A stretch of DNA of 64,000 nucleotides from Dyadobacter sp. CY356 (GCF_021440195.1 NZ_JAJTSZ010000001.1:992001-1056000), one strand, 5' to 3'. Counted from the stretch's first letter, positions 27,190 to 36,594 are shown. Notes: a model not told the origin generated them from the letters alone. Numbers and translations: made by a program.

Positions 27190-28281
27190 CTAATTTTTAC
27201 CAAGGTATGCGGATACCGTAAATCGCATGGTTTCAGAAAATGGACTTCCCTCGGAAACCGGTATAAGATATGAAAAATCGGCACCGTAATTTTTCAGGAT
27301 CAGAAAACCTGCCCCAAGCGTTATGTATTTTTTGTTGGCTTTGTTTTTGCTTTCTGTATGATAACCACCACGTAAGGCAAAAGCAGATTTGTACCAATAT
27401 TCACCACCAAAAGAAAGTGCCACTTCTTGCAGTTCTTCCTTCAAACCACCAGGTGCATCAGAAAATGATTTAATCACACCCTGCAAAGCGGATTGATTAG
27501 TTGAATAAAAAGAATATGTTGTCGGGACCATCAGCTTGCTGGCATCTAAGATAAAATTGAAACGATGCTGTACATTGGGAGAGATAGAAACCCCGCCGCC
27601 AATTTTTAAAGTCGTTGGAATAAATCCGTTTCCATAAGATGGCCCATAATCTATTTTGCCTCCCAGATTTGAAAGTACTGCGCCAAAGGTATAGGTCAGA
27701 TTTTTTCCGGAAGGATCATTAATGACTTGTTTTCGGTAAAAAGCACTGACGTCTGCTGCAATGACTCTACCGGTTTCAAATACCGTCCCTGATATCAAGC
27801 CCTGGCCTGCCAGGTTGGACGAGATATATTTCATCGTCAGACCCATCGAAAAATTTCTACCCAGTTGCCGTGAATAAGTAGCATTTAAAGAAATATCAGA
27901 GGGATTTTCAGAAGAAGAATTTCCTCCACTTCTGTAATAATTCACAGAGCCTGCTATGGCCTGTCCCTTACCGATCTTTTTATAAACGCTTGCGTAGCCA
28001 AGCCAAATATCATCTGTTAGTTTAGGTAACCAGGGCGTGTAGGAGAGAGAAGCTCCAAAATCTCTATCTGCGAATGTAAGTTTCGCTGCATTCCAGTAAG
28101 TCGAATTTGCATCCGGGCTTAAAGCAACACCTCCTTCTCCCATCGCCGAACTGCGTGCATCGGGCGAAAAGGTCAGAAACGGGATTGGAGTGTAAGGAAC
28201 TGCGGGGCCGGAAGTCTGGGCTAACAATCCACTACCTGATAAAGAAAATACCAGGCAGGTACTCAGTAAGGCTTTTTTCAT
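27190..28281 (-). CDS. porV: Type IX secretion system outer-membrane protein PorV
   Basis: The 363-residue outer-membrane barrel protein has a signal peptide ending LLAQ. The motif PFLTFSPDARSSAMGEGGVA, followed by SPDANSTYWNAAKLTF, is characteristic of PorV/PorQ proteins, and the length fits PorV. In type IX secretion PorV shuttles cargo from the SprA translocon to the attachment complex and is needed for most C-terminal-signal substrates. No other secretion-system gene is adjacent, which is normal because these genes are scattered. It also supports assignment to Bacteroidota. Confidence 0.88.
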   Translation of the reverse strand: MKKALLSTCLVFSLSGSGLLAQTSGPAVPYTPIPFLTFSPDARSSAMGEGGVALSPDANSTYWNAAKLTFADRDFGASLSYTPWLPKLTDDIWLGYASVYKKIGKGQAIAGSVNYYRSGGNSSSENPSDISLNATYSRQLGRNFSMGLTMKYISSNLAGQGLISGTVFETGRVIAADVSAFYRKQVINDPSGKNLTYTFGAVLSNLGGKIDYGPSYGNGFIPTTLKIGGGVSISPNVQHRFNFILDASKLMVPTTYSFYSTNQSALQGVIKSFSDAPGGLKEELQEVALSFGGEYWYKSAFALRGGYHTESKNKANKKYITLGAGFLILKNYGADFSYLIPVSEGSPFSETMRFTVSAYLGKN

Positions 28282-28594
28282 GCTAATATATTTTTAGAGG
28301 TGATTTACGCAGTTGCAGTATCAATAATGGCAGGAAATTTTATAATGAAATAACCTGATTTTATCATACTCTTCCTTTATTTCGGAACGTAACCGAAAGT
28401 GATTTATTATGCACATAACCCCAAAAAATCTATTGTATAAAAGTTGTCCTGACTCTGTTGGCTTATTGGAATTCAGGATGGAAAAGCTGAATTAATTCTG
28501 AATCGATTGGTCGAAAGTGGCGAATGGGAAGTTATTTGAGATAGATTAATTTTGAATTGCATCTATAAGTTTTGAACGAACTTAATTTATAACC
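28282..28594. other. Intergenic region upstream of porV
   Basis: This region must contain the porV promoter (minus strand), but no clear -33/-7 pair was found. A 28-codon open stretch on the plus strand (28453-28539) is too short to count as a gene. No repeat was seen. Confidence 0.35.
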
Positions 28595-28630
28595 AAAAAC
28601 AGTTTCCAGTCATGACCGGAAACCGTTTTT
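28595..28630 (-). terminator. Terminator after the 28648-29766 gene
   Basis: AAAAACAGTTTCC (28595-28607) pairs with GGAAACCGTTTTT (28618-28630) with one mismatch and a 10-base loop. On the minus strand it gives a GC-containing stem and a T-run, 17 bases after the stop codon. Confidence 0.75.
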
Positions 28631-28647
28631 GTGGATTAAATATCTTA

Positions 28648-29766
28648 TTAGAATTTAAAAGAAATCCCGGCGTTCACCGAGTAATCTGCAAAGGCTGCAT
28701 CCCCGCGGACGTAGGTATTGTAGGTGATAGAATTTTCTTTATCCGTTACGCTCTGCGTTCTGTTTCTTGCCAACGCAATAGGTACACTCACATAGATGCT
28801 ATACTTTTTTGTCGAATAATTGATACTCGGTTCTGCGCTCCAAACGTAACCGGGACGACGGAAATCACCGCTTCCGCCAACGATGTCATGAACAGGAATT
28901 CCTTCCAGACGTGCTCCGGCTGCCACAGTCAGGCCGTGAACAACATTGCTCAGAGAATAACTAAAACCACCTCTTGCCATATACTGATCCGGAACGCTCA
29001 TGATGGCTTCGTTGGCCAGGCGCGGTGATAATGTTTCACGATAAGTCCGCACGCCATTTTGTTCTCTTGGATTAACCAGATAGTAAAAATTTGCATATAC
29101 CCCAAAGTTGTGAGATACATTATAATACGTATTTGCCTCGATCGTAAAACCTGTACCACCGTCTCCAAGCTGTATGGATTGATCGACAGTACGAAGTTCT
29201 TTGCTTCCGTTAGGGCCAACATTGTACCAGTAATCCTGATAATCATAGTCTCCTGTCGGAAGTTTGATACCCAATCCAAGCTGAATATTACCACGTGTAC
29301 TTTTCTTTGGATCAAAGAGCCAGTGATAAGCAGCGATTCGCATGTCGCCAATGCCAAATGAATGGGTGCTATGGCGCTGGTTAAATTTGTTAACACCGTT
29401 GATTAGGCCATGCTCGTATAAAGATGAGCGGGCATTGGAGATAACCGGCAAATCAATCATGATAGACCAGCGGTCGTTCAAAATTCTGGTAAGATTAATG
29501 TCCAGGGAGGCCGTGTGATTAATCACTTCTGTATGCTGTTTTAGCCGGTCTTTGTTTTCTTCTGTACCTGAATAATGGCGGAAAGATTTGAAATAACGGG
29601 CGCTGGTTGTCAATACCCATTGTTGATGATCTGTACTGTCGGCATGCGCAAGCATACATACATTTCCTGTGCTGCGAATGGCAACACAACCCTGTGCGAT
29701 AGATTTCTGGGTAAAAAGCGAGGTAACAGAAATGATCAGGCAGAAAATAAATATAAGTTTTTTCAC
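28648..29766 (-). CDS. Outer-membrane beta-barrel protein, unknown function
   Basis: The 372-residue protein has a signal peptide (MKKLIFIFCLIISVTSLFTQ, cleavage near IAQG). The mature protein begins with a Cys pair (GCVAIRSTGNVC) that could form a disulfide or bind a ligand. The rest shows many alternating strands and ends in an aromatic residue (NAGISFKF), as outer-membrane barrels do; the pattern is like the phenol-degradation meta-pathway transporter superfamily, but the match is weak. It follows the 29908-30462 gene by 141 bases on the same strand and may belong with it. The substrate is unknown. Confidence 0.68.
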   Translation of the reverse strand: MKKLIFIFCLIISVTSLFTQKSIAQGCVAIRSTGNVCMLAHADSTDHQQWVLTTSARYFKSFRHYSGTEENKDRLKQHTEVINHTASLDINLTRILNDRWSIMIDLPVISNARSSLYEHGLINGVNKFNQRHSTHSFGIGDMRIAAYHWLFDPKKSTRGNIQLGLGIKLPTGDYDYQDYWYNVGPNGSKELRTVDQSIQLGDGGTGFTIEANTYYNVSHNFGVYANFYYLVNPREQNGVRTYRETLSPRLANEAIMSVPDQYMARGGFSYSLSNVVHGLTVAAGARLEGIPVHDIVGGSGDFRRPGYVWSAEPSINYSTKKYSIYVSVPIALARNRTQSVTDKENSITYNTYVRGDAAFADYSVNAGISFKF

Positions 29767-29854
29767 AAGATTGTCTGGTAGAATTTAATGGATAGAACTG
29801 TCTGATTAAAATTTTACACTATTATTTCAAATGAATAAATAGCGCATTTGAAGT

Positions 29855-29880
29855 CATTGAAATGGGCTTACATTTCAATG
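29855..29880 (-). terminator. Hairpin after the 29908-30462 gene
   Basis: A perfect 10-bp inverted repeat (CATTGAAATG, 29855-29864, with CATTTCAATG, 29871-29880) has a six-base loop. There is no T-run, so it may be a weak terminator, an attenuator or an mRNA stabiliser between two minus-strand genes. Confidence 0.4.
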
Positions 29881-29907
29881 AGCAAATTTGTTTACACAAA
29901 AAATAAA

Positions 29908-30462
29908 TCAGGCTTGTTCAGGTGGGGGAGACAAAATATTGCGGTATGTTTTGGAGGTATGATCCGCATATTGATCATGCACAGGCAGATGGTTTTCAGA
30001 CCATTCCAATAAATAGAATACATGTTTTCTGTCAGAAGCCATATATTCTTTTACGAAGTTTTTCAAAACAGTTGCATGCGCGTTTTTATGCGCATCTGAC
30101 GGTGTGCCTCCAATTTCGTTAAGCATATTTGACACCAGCGAACTAAACCGCTCACGTGCATTCTGATCAAACTCGCAATGCACATAAAGCGTGTCATTGA
30201 TCAGTTGCCGGGTTTTCATCTGGTAGTAGTTACCATTATGCTGAATCATTCCTTCCACCGATTCGGGGGATTTCCAGTTTGTCTGATAGGGGAGCGCAAC
30301 AGGAATTTTTATAACGATATCCTGGGAGTAAGAATCTGTTTCTATATAATTCTGTTTTTCGGAGCTGACAGTATTTTTATTTTCACACAAATAAACCACA
30401 GAGTAGCCCACTGTATTATAAAGTAAAAGCCCGAAAAGCAGAACTGACAGAATTCGAATCAA
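29908..30462 (-). CDS. Small exported or membrane-anchored protein, unknown function
   Basis: The 184-residue protein has an N-terminal hydrophobic segment (about residues 4-25). The soluble part has a YYQMKTRQLINDTLYVHCEF-like strand region and a helical C-terminal half with His-rich patches (DAHKNAHATV, SENHLPVHDQYADHTS). The histidines and the single internal Cys could suit metal binding, but no family is recognised. A good Bacteroidota-type promoter lies just upstream. Confidence 0.6.
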   Translation of the reverse strand: MIRILSVLLFGLLLYNTVGYSVVYLCENKNTVSSEKQNYIETDSYSQDIVIKIPVALPYQTNWKSPESVEGMIQHNGNYYQMKTRQLINDTLYVHCEFDQNARERFSSLVSNMLNEIGGTPSDAHKNAHATVLKNFVKEYMASDRKHVFYLLEWSENHLPVHDQYADHTSKTYRNILSPPPEQA

Positions 30463-30491
30463 AGAAATATGGCATTTAGTACAATCCTGTG

Positions 30492-30522
30492 CAAATTTAT
30501 AAGAATGTTAATAGTTTGCAAG
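30492..30522 (-). promoter_or_regulatory. Bacteroidota-type promoter of the 29908-30462 gene
   Basis: On the minus strand, CTTG (30519-30522) and TAAATTTG (30492-30499) are separated by 19 bases. This matches the -33/-7 consensus. The predicted transcript starts about 20 bases before the start codon. Confidence 0.55.
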
Positions 30523-30599
30523 TGATCAACTGCCGCGCTTATTGTATTTCTTAATCAATAGATTGATAATGAGAACCATTAAAATCAATGGTGAAATTT

Positions 30600-31721
30600 T
30601 TATTCATCAATCTTTCCTGGTTTTGAAACCACTGCTCTCTTTTTACGGGATTCTGGAAAAATCATTGGACTATGTTCGGGACGTTCATCACCCAGCAAAA
30701 TTCCCCATTGCCTGAACATATCTGTACGGTCGAAAATAACTTTGAGCACAGCGATGATCGGCATGGATAAAAACATGCCTGGCACTGCTGCAATACTTCC
30801 CCCGACAATGACTCCAAGGATAGCAAAAAGCGCGTTGATCTTTACTTTGGATCCAACAATTCTTGGCATCAGAATATTGTTGTCCAGAAACTGAACACCT
30901 GCAATTACGCCTAAGACAGTAAATATCGGCCAAAGTTCTGTTGAAGAAGTCATCGTCAGGATAACGCCAATAACATTACCCATCAAAGCTCCGACATAAG
31001 GTATCAGGTTTAAAATCGCAAAAATAACTCCGATCAAAAGTGCATGTTTAATGCCGATGATCATCAAAATTCCACCCACCAGAACAGTCATGTAAGTGAT
31101 CTGGATCAGTAGACCAATCAGGTAACTTTTTATAATCAGTTCGCTTTCATAAATGGCATCCTTCACATTGGAGTGATGTTCTTCACTAAACCACATGAAA
31201 ATAAAACGAAGCAGGAGATCTTTGTAAAAAAGGATCAGGTATATGTAAATTGGCAAAAGCCCTACAAAAACGAAAATAGAACTTAGCGTCAGTGCAAATG
31301 TGCTGACACGTTTTCCGGCAAAACTGAGCAGCTCATTCGTGTTTTTGTTTAGAAAATCGAGCTGTTCTTTTGTCGAATAATGCGTTATGCCGGATACCCA
31401 GTTGCTGAGTGTGTTGAGGTGAATGCTGACGTTACTTTTTATTTTTGGAAAATCTGCCACAAGTGAACCGACCTGTGCGGAGAAGAACCATATTATCCCG
31501 CCGAGCAAAAGAAATACCAGAAGGATAGGTATGACAATAGCGATGGCTTCCGGAAACTTTCTTTTTTTTAAAAACCTGAAAACCGGAAGAAGTACCAGGC
31601 TGATAAAAAATGCCATGATGATAGGCATCAGGATACTTCTTCCAATATAAAAAATTGCAGTCAGAAGTACGAGCCCGAGCAGCTCGATTGATCTTCTGAC
31701 AGTTAGGGGCATATTATTCAT
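30600..31721 (-). CDS. AI-2E family membrane transporter
   Basis: The 373-residue integral membrane protein has about seven or eight predicted helices, with two at the N-terminus (LLTAIFYIGRSILMPIIMAFFISLVL region). The conserved C-terminal half of the AI-2E/PerM family is present (IFAILNLIPYVGALMGNVIGVIL; NNILMPRIVGSKVKINALF). Some family members export autoinducer-2; most, like this one, have no assigned substrate. It lies 31 bases after the transglutaminase gene and probably shares its transcript. Confidence 0.9.
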   Translation of the reverse strand: MNNMPLTVRRSIELLGLVLLTAIFYIGRSILMPIIMAFFISLVLLPVFRFLKKRKFPEAIAIVIPILLVFLLLGGIIWFFSAQVGSLVADFPKIKSNVSIHLNTLSNWVSGITHYSTKEQLDFLNKNTNELLSFAGKRVSTFALTLSSIFVFVGLLPIYIYLILFYKDLLLRFIFMWFSEEHHSNVKDAIYESELIIKSYLIGLLIQITYMTVLVGGILMIIGIKHALLIGVIFAILNLIPYVGALMGNVIGVILTMTSSTELWPIFTVLGVIAGVQFLDNNILMPRIVGSKVKINALFAILGVIVGGSIAAVPGMFLSMPIIAVLKVIFDRTDMFRQWGILLGDERPEHSPMIFPESRKKRAVVSKPGKIDE

Positions 31722-31752
31722 GTATATTAATCAGTTCTGTAATAATGCCGGG

Positions 31753-32559
31753 TCAGTTTGTTGGAATAGGTTCCAGCAATTCAACCTCAACATGTAGGGA
31801 ATCCAGCGTAGCATTTCCGTATTGGGTAACCATGGCAACATCGGCCGCATCACGGCCATGAGCGATTTCTATGCGGTAACCCTCTGTTTGTTCCTGCACA
31901 GCATCAAATGCATACCATTCTCCGCCGATGTAAACTTCAAACCAGGCATGAAGATCCATTTCCTGAAGTTTGTCAAGATATCCAACGGTCATACGTGCAG
32001 GAATGCAAAGATTTCTGCAAAGTGCGATTGCCAGATGCGTAAAATCACGGCAGACGCCTATACGGTTACGAACGATATCCAGTGCAGTGGTGGTGGCATC
32101 GGTTACACCATATTGATATTTGATATTGTTATGAATCCATTTTCTGATCTCTTCTACCTGGTCATAGCCGGGTACAAAATTTCCTGCGATTTCCATGGCG
32201 AGTTTATTAATCTCCGGAAGATCAGACTGGCAGTAACGGCTTGGAAGTATAAAATGCATTACCTCATCGGGTAAGTTACCTACAAGCACATACGCAGGAA
32301 CCGGATTTGGAATTGGTTTGGTCACGTTCACCTGAGCCTGTACTTCGGTCGTGATTGTTACCTGCCCAACCGGCAGTATAGCGCGTTGACAAGGATTTCC
32401 GTACAGATCGGTATATTCCGAAAATTCCACGGAAGGATCAATACTAAAACCTTCCTGTAAAATAGATTGGCCGTCCTGTCTTCTTGGACGCAGCATCGTA
32501 GTAACATTTGTTGGCGAATAAACACTGTAAGTGATTACGCTCCTTCCTTTCATTTTCAT
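31753..32559 (-). CDS. Transglutaminase-like cysteine protease-fold protein
   Basis: The 268-residue protein has an N-terminal beta domain typical of bacterial transglutaminase-like proteins. The catalytic core follows, with Cys in GVCRDFTHLAIALCR, His in DLHAWFEVYIGGEWYAFD and the Asp at the end of that segment. There is no signal peptide, so it acts in the cytoplasm. It is the first gene of a probable operon with the AI-2E-family transporter. Confidence 0.88.
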   Translation of the reverse strand: MKMKGRSVITYSVYSPTNVTTMLRPRRQDGQSILQEGFSIDPSVEFSEYTDLYGNPCQRAILPVGQVTITTEVQAQVNVTKPIPNPVPAYVLVGNLPDEVMHFILPSRYCQSDLPEINKLAMEIAGNFVPGYDQVEEIRKWIHNNIKYQYGVTDATTTALDIVRNRIGVCRDFTHLAIALCRNLCIPARMTVGYLDKLQEMDLHAWFEVYIGGEWYAFDAVQEQTEGYRIEIAHGRDAADVAMVTQYGNATLDSLHVEVELLEPIPTN

Positions 32560-32798
32560 AAAATCCGAATTAAAGCTTTTGGTTAAAAAACACGTTAAAA
32601 ATTCATGCCATGGTAATAATTTGCATTTTGTATCTGATAAAAGTTAAATATTTTTATGAATGCACCCTATTAATCTTTGGAACTTAAACGATCGGATTTT
32701 GGCTATTTAAATCGAAATATTCCTTCTGATTAAATTTACAAGATAGAAAATAGAATGCAACGAGATACTCGCCTGGGCTTTATTATTATTTTTATCGG

Positions 32799-33377
32799 AT
32801 GAAGAATGTATTTTTATTTTACTGGATTTTCTGCTTCTCAGCTGCACAGGCGCAAACTGCTGTCGATAATTTTGATTTGGCTATTTTGCAAAAACTGGAA
32901 GCAAGTCGCACGGATGGCCAGACCAGGTTTATGAGAGGGATTTCTGATGCCAATAATTATGTCAATGCAGGAATACCTGCCGGATTGTTTGTTGCAGGCA
33001 TTATTGACCACAACAAAAGTATGCGGCAGAATGCTTTTTATGTATTCAGCAGTACAGCCTGCACCGCTATTTTAAATCTTTCTTTGAAAAAAATCTTCAA
33101 AAGACCCAGGCCTTTCAACGTGCATTTATCGCTCACGCCTGTCTATAAACCGGGCGAATATTCTCTGCCATCAGGCCACACCTCGGCGTCATTCAGCACG
33201 GCCACATCATTATCCATGGCTTATCCAAAATGGTATGTTATTGCACCGTCGATGTTATGGGCAGGAACGGTGGGATATTCAAGAATGTATCTCGGCGTTC
33301 ATAATCCCTCAGACGTAGCGGCTGGTGCGGCACTTGGTGTTGGAACAGCACTTGGTTTCAGTTTTATGAGGCGATAA
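32799..33377 (+). CDS. PAP2-family phosphatase, exported
   Basis: The 192-residue protein has a signal peptide (cleavage near AQAQ). The three phosphatase motifs are complete: KKIFKRPRP, LPSGHTSASFS and SRMYLGVHNPSDVAAG. Such enzymes dephosphorylate lipid phosphates such as undecaprenyl pyrophosphate or phosphatidylglycerol phosphate at the periplasmic face. A short hairpin (CTGGAAT/ATTCCAG, 33429-33449) downstream may end the transcript. Confidence 0.9.
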   Translation: MKNVFLFYWIFCFSAAQAQTAVDNFDLAILQKLEASRTDGQTRFMRGISDANNYVNAGIPAGLFVAGIIDHNKSMRQNAFYVFSSTACTAILNLSLKKIFKRPRPFNVHLSLTPVYKPGEYSLPSGHTSASFSTATSLSMAYPKWYVIAPSMLWAGTVGYSRMYLGVHNPSDVAAGAALGVGTALGFSFMRR

Positions 33378-33583
33378 TCTCAATCAGAATCCTGGGTTGT
33401 GTGGGATTTATTCCTGTTTAGTTCGAAACTGGAATTGAAAATATTCCAGGTGGCTTTTAGGTTTAACATGTATTTTGCCGTTCAGTAATATTAACAAAGC
33501 CTTAATATTTAAGGTGCTAATTTGCAGTGTCTTACTATGCCGTTTAAACGGTGAGATCATTTTAAATTCAAATTGATATAGCC

Positions 33584-35557
33584 ATGAAAACTTTCACCTC
33601 AGATTATTCAGAAGATTTTGCAAGTGAATTAAGATCTAGCAAAGCGAGTGCACGGATTCCGAGAGAAGATGCGGTTATGGATCTTGCCAAAAGGGTAGGG
33701 CAAATGACTGATAGCGGCGCCGGCGTTACCAGGATTGATCTGGAAAGATACATGGGGAGAAATGATCTTTTACGGATCAATTATCTTCAAAGAGGGGTCA
33801 ATGCAGCCAGAGCGGTTTGCCGGATTTATATCCCTGATCTTTTTGGAGCTCAGGGCGAATGGGGAACTGGATTTTTGATTACGCCAAGGTTGATCATAAC
33901 AAATAATCATGTCATAAAAGACAAAGCTGCCGCCGCACGAGGCTTTGCAGAATTTGATTTTGAAGCGGATGTGAACGGAAGGATGAAGTCCAGCAAAACC
34001 TTCTCCTTTCTTCCGGATGAATGTTTTATCACCAGTGGTGAAGATCTGCTGGATTTTACCATCATTGCAGTGGCTGATCAATCGGAAGATGGAAGCGTAT
34101 TGCTTGAAAGTTTCGGGTTTTTAAGGATGATTCCGGCATTGAATAAAATCGATGAAAAGGAATTTGTGACAATCATTCAACACCCGGGCGGTGGTGAGAA
34201 ATATATTGCGGTACGAGAAAATGAAGTGATCAAAATCGGGGATGCTATTGATCCGCTAAAAGATAAAAGACTTTGGTATTCCAGTGATACGGCAACGGGA
34301 TCTTCGGGGGCGCCGGTTTTTAACGATCAGTGGCAGGTTGTGGCCTTGCATCACAGCAGCGTTACCGAGTCAAGAATAGTAGATGGGAAAAAGCAGATTC
34401 AGCTGAACGACGGATCATGGGTTGATGAAAATGAACTTGCCAAATTTTCTGATGAGGCCATTAAATACATTGCCAACGAAGGAATCAGGACGAGTAAGAT
34501 CATTGAAGAAATCAGCATGCAACATGCCGCTGCGGGTGAAGATCGGTTTATGTTGATCCAGCAGCTTTTGGATGATGTGAATGGGGTAATTTTAATCAGC
34601 GGGTCAAAACCCAAAGAAAGTATTGTTCCGGGCAAAGATCTTGCTCAGACGGCCAGTTCGTTTGAAAAAGCCTTGGCAGCAAAAGCAAAGGGAAATCTGC
34701 GTGACAAAACTTATTACACTGGAAGAACCGGGTTTGACGATAATTTCCTGGGAATGAACATTGGCCTGCCATTAATTAAGGATACAAACGATATCGCAGT
34801 CGTTGACGGTACCAAGGATAATGTGCTCAGATATACGCATTATTCAATTGTTTATTCCAAAACAAGAAAAATGGCTTTTTACGCTGCGGTCAATATTGAC
34901 GGAAGCAAGTCAAACAGCCTGAACCGGGGAACAGATAAGTGGTTTAAAGATCCCAGAATTGATTTGAGTATTCAGGTAGGTGACGAATTTTACAGTTCTG
35001 AACCAGGAAGTTTGGGCAACAAAGGATATTTTGACAGGGGTCATTTGGTGCGAAGACTGGATCCGGTTTGGGGTGATGAAAAAACTTCTATTCTTGCCAA
35101 TGACGATACTTTTCACTGGACAAATTGCAGTCCGCAATACTGGCAGTTCAACCAGGGGCAGGATCTTTGGCAGGGACTTGAAAATTATATCTTGTACAAT
35201 ACGGATGAGGAAGATGTTATGGCCAATGTTTATAACGGACCGATATTTTCTGATGACGATCAAAAACACCGTGGCATTCTGATCCCCAAATATTTCTGGA
35301 AAGTGGTTGTGGTAAAGGATAAAAATGCTCGTATTTTTTCTAGTGCTTACGTGGTTGACCAAAGCAAATGGGCGACGAATATTCCTTTTGAAATAATACC
35401 AACCGGAGATTTTAACCACTTCCAAACCACGGTTGAAAAACTAGAAAAACAGACCGGACTTACTTTTTCAGATATCATCAGAAACTCGGATGTAAGAAAA
35501 AACAAAGCGGATAAAAATCTGCGGAGTTTGTCGGATATTGATCACCCAAGGAGATAA
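33584..35557 (+). CDS. Trypsin-like protease fused to a DNA/RNA non-specific endonuclease
   Basis: The 657-residue protein has no signal peptide, so it is expected in the cytoplasm. Residues 1-80 are a helical leader with the segment MGRNDLLRINYLQRG just before the protease. Residues about 85-290 are a trypsin-like serine protease with an apparently complete triad: His109 (ITNNHVI), Asp157 (LLDFTII) and Ser241 (TGSSGAPVF). Residues about 350-650 are an NUC1/EndoG-type nuclease with the DRGH motif (484-487, catalytic His487) and the metal-binding Asn in TNCSPQYWQFNQ. Cytoplasmic, unsecreted nucleases of this class are dangerous to the host unless held inactive. The fused protease suggests proteolytic activation, as in conflict or cell-suicide effectors (inference). 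No immunity gene is obvious; the next gene encodes an exported protein. Confidence 0.88.
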   Translation: MKTFTSDYSEDFASELRSSKASARIPREDAVMDLAKRVGQMTDSGAGVTRIDLERYMGRNDLLRINYLQRGVNAARAVCRIYIPDLFGAQGEWGTGFLITPRLIITNNHVIKDKAAAARGFAEFDFEADVNGRMKSSKTFSFLPDECFITSGEDLLDFTIIAVADQSEDGSVLLESFGFLRMIPALNKIDEKEFVTIIQHPGGGEKYIAVRENEVIKIGDAIDPLKDKRLWYSSDTATGSSGAPVFNDQWQVVALHHSSVTESRIVDGKKQIQLNDGSWVDENELAKFSDEAIKYIANEGIRTSKIIEEISMQHAAAGEDRFMLIQQLLDDVNGVILISGSKPKESIVPGKDLAQTASSFEKALAAKAKGNLRDKTYYTGRTGFDDNFLGMNIGLPLIKDTNDIAVVDGTKDNVLRYTHYSIVYSKTRKMAFYAAVNIDGSKSNSLNRGTDKWFKDPRIDLSIQVGDEFYSSEPGSLGNKGYFDRGHLVRRLDPVWGDEKTSILANDDTFHWTNCSPQYWQFNQGQDLWQGLENYILYNTDEEDVMANVYNGPIFSDDDQKHRGILIPKYFWKVVVVKDKNARIFSSAYVVDQSKWATNIPFEIIPTGDFNHFQTTVEKLEKQTGLTFSDIIRNSDVRKNKADKNLRSLSDIDHPRR

Positions 35558-35581
35558 GTTTTAGAGAATGATAGTTTTGAC

Positions 35582-35602
35582 AAGACCTGATTGTCAGGCT
35601 TT
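35582..35602 (+). terminator. Weak terminator after the protease-nuclease gene
   Basis: A short hairpin, AAGACCTGA / TCAGGCTTT with a three-base TTG loop and one mismatch, lies 25 bases after the stop codon. The gene is therefore probably monocistronic. Confidence 0.45.
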
Positions 35603-35734
35603 AGAATATTTAAATTATATCAAAATAGCTTTTTAATCCATTTATAAATCCAGTTAACCTTTCAGCCATTTTTCATGATAAAATCCTGGGGCATTTTTGT
35701 TATTTTATTCTGTAACAATTAACACCCAATAGCC

Positions 35735-36265
35735 ATGAAAATAGAAAAAAGTTATTTCACCGCAACTGCTTTTGCAGCCTTTATGCTCCTGACCGGTTTA
35801 AGTACCAACGCCCAGACTTTGGCCAAAAATACGGCCTGGCTGGAAAAACAGCTTAATAAACTGGTCAGTGAAGACGAAAAGCACAACTTAAAAAGCAAGG
35901 ACAAAAAGGCAGTTCCTAAATTTAATTTTAAAGGTTGCCAGATGAATATGGTGCTTGATAGTAAAGATGAAGATGTGTCTTTTGGTATGAACATGGCCTG
36001 GCAGCTCAAGGATGTCAGGAAGGTAACTTATAAGCAAAATAAGGACGGAGAGTATACGCTGATTCTGGATGTTCCGGCCGATAAAATTAAAATGAATATG
36101 GGCATAGGCGGATTTTCGGGTTCGTTTAATATGGATGATGAAGACATTAAAGAATCAGGTTCGAACAGTTCGTTTACTCTCGATACAAAAGATGAAGGGC
36201 TGGTTAAAGAGATTAAACAAAAGTTTGAAGAATCCGTACAGCTTTGCCGAAAAACCAATAGCTGA
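35735..36265 (+). CDS. Exported protein, unknown function
   Basis: The 176-residue protein has a signal peptide (cleavage near NAQT, about residue 27). A Lys-rich helical part follows, then a strand-rich middle with many Met and Asp residues (MNMVLDSKDEDVSFGMNMAW; IKMNMGIGGFSGSFNMDDED). Two Cys residues (one in FKGCQMN, one near the C-terminus) may form a disulfide. No family is recognised. The 177-base gap and signal peptide argue against it being an immunity protein for the nuclease upstream. Confidence 0.65.
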   Translation: MKIEKSYFTATAFAAFMLLTGLSTNAQTLAKNTAWLEKQLNKLVSEDEKHNLKSKDKKAVPKFNFKGCQMNMVLDSKDEDVSFGMNMAWQLKDVRKVTYKQNKDGEYTLILDVPADKIKMNMGIGGFSGSFNMDDEDIKESGSNSSFTLDTKDEGLVKEIKQKFEESVQLCRKTNS

Positions 36266-36594
36266 CAGACTGAAAATTCAAGATAATTATTGACGTAAAT
36301 CAGTCAATAAACAATTTTTAAAGGTAGAGATAATTCGAACAAGAGTTCCGGGATCGGGGCTCTTGTTTTTGTGTTTAGTGCTTTATCTTTTAATCCATTA
36401 AATTACCAGAATCGAAGGTTTTTATGCCACTTTTATCTTTAATTCCACCGTGTTTAAAGTCAAAAGGGCCTTTTACCTATTCACAGATTTATGACTGATC
36501 GGCTGTATTAATTTTGGGTACGAAAAACGAAAGACAGATTAACAATTTTGTCGCCGTTTAATCACCCATTTCTCACCCTGAATTCTCGCTCAGC
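36266..36594. other. Intergenic region before the LytTR gene
   Basis: The first part holds the terminator at 36338-36367. The remaining 230 bases contain no gene, repeat or clear promoter that I could recognise. Confidence 0.4.
36338..36367 (+). terminator. Rho-independent terminator
   Basis: AACAAGAGTTCCG (36338-36350) pairs with CGGGGCTCTTGTT (36355-36367), with two G-T pairs and a GGAT loop. TTTTTG follows. It ends the transcript of the exported protein gene. Confidence 0.8.

Noticed and set aside
28453-28539. 28-codon open stretch (ends LVESGEWEVI) upstream of porV
   Set aside because: It reads somewhat like protein, but has no start codon and is short enough to occur by chance.
33584-36265. 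Exported protein at 35735 as immunity partner of the protease-nuclease
   Set aside because: It has a signal peptide, a separate terminator before it and a 177-base gap, whereas the nuclease is predicted to be cytoplasmic.
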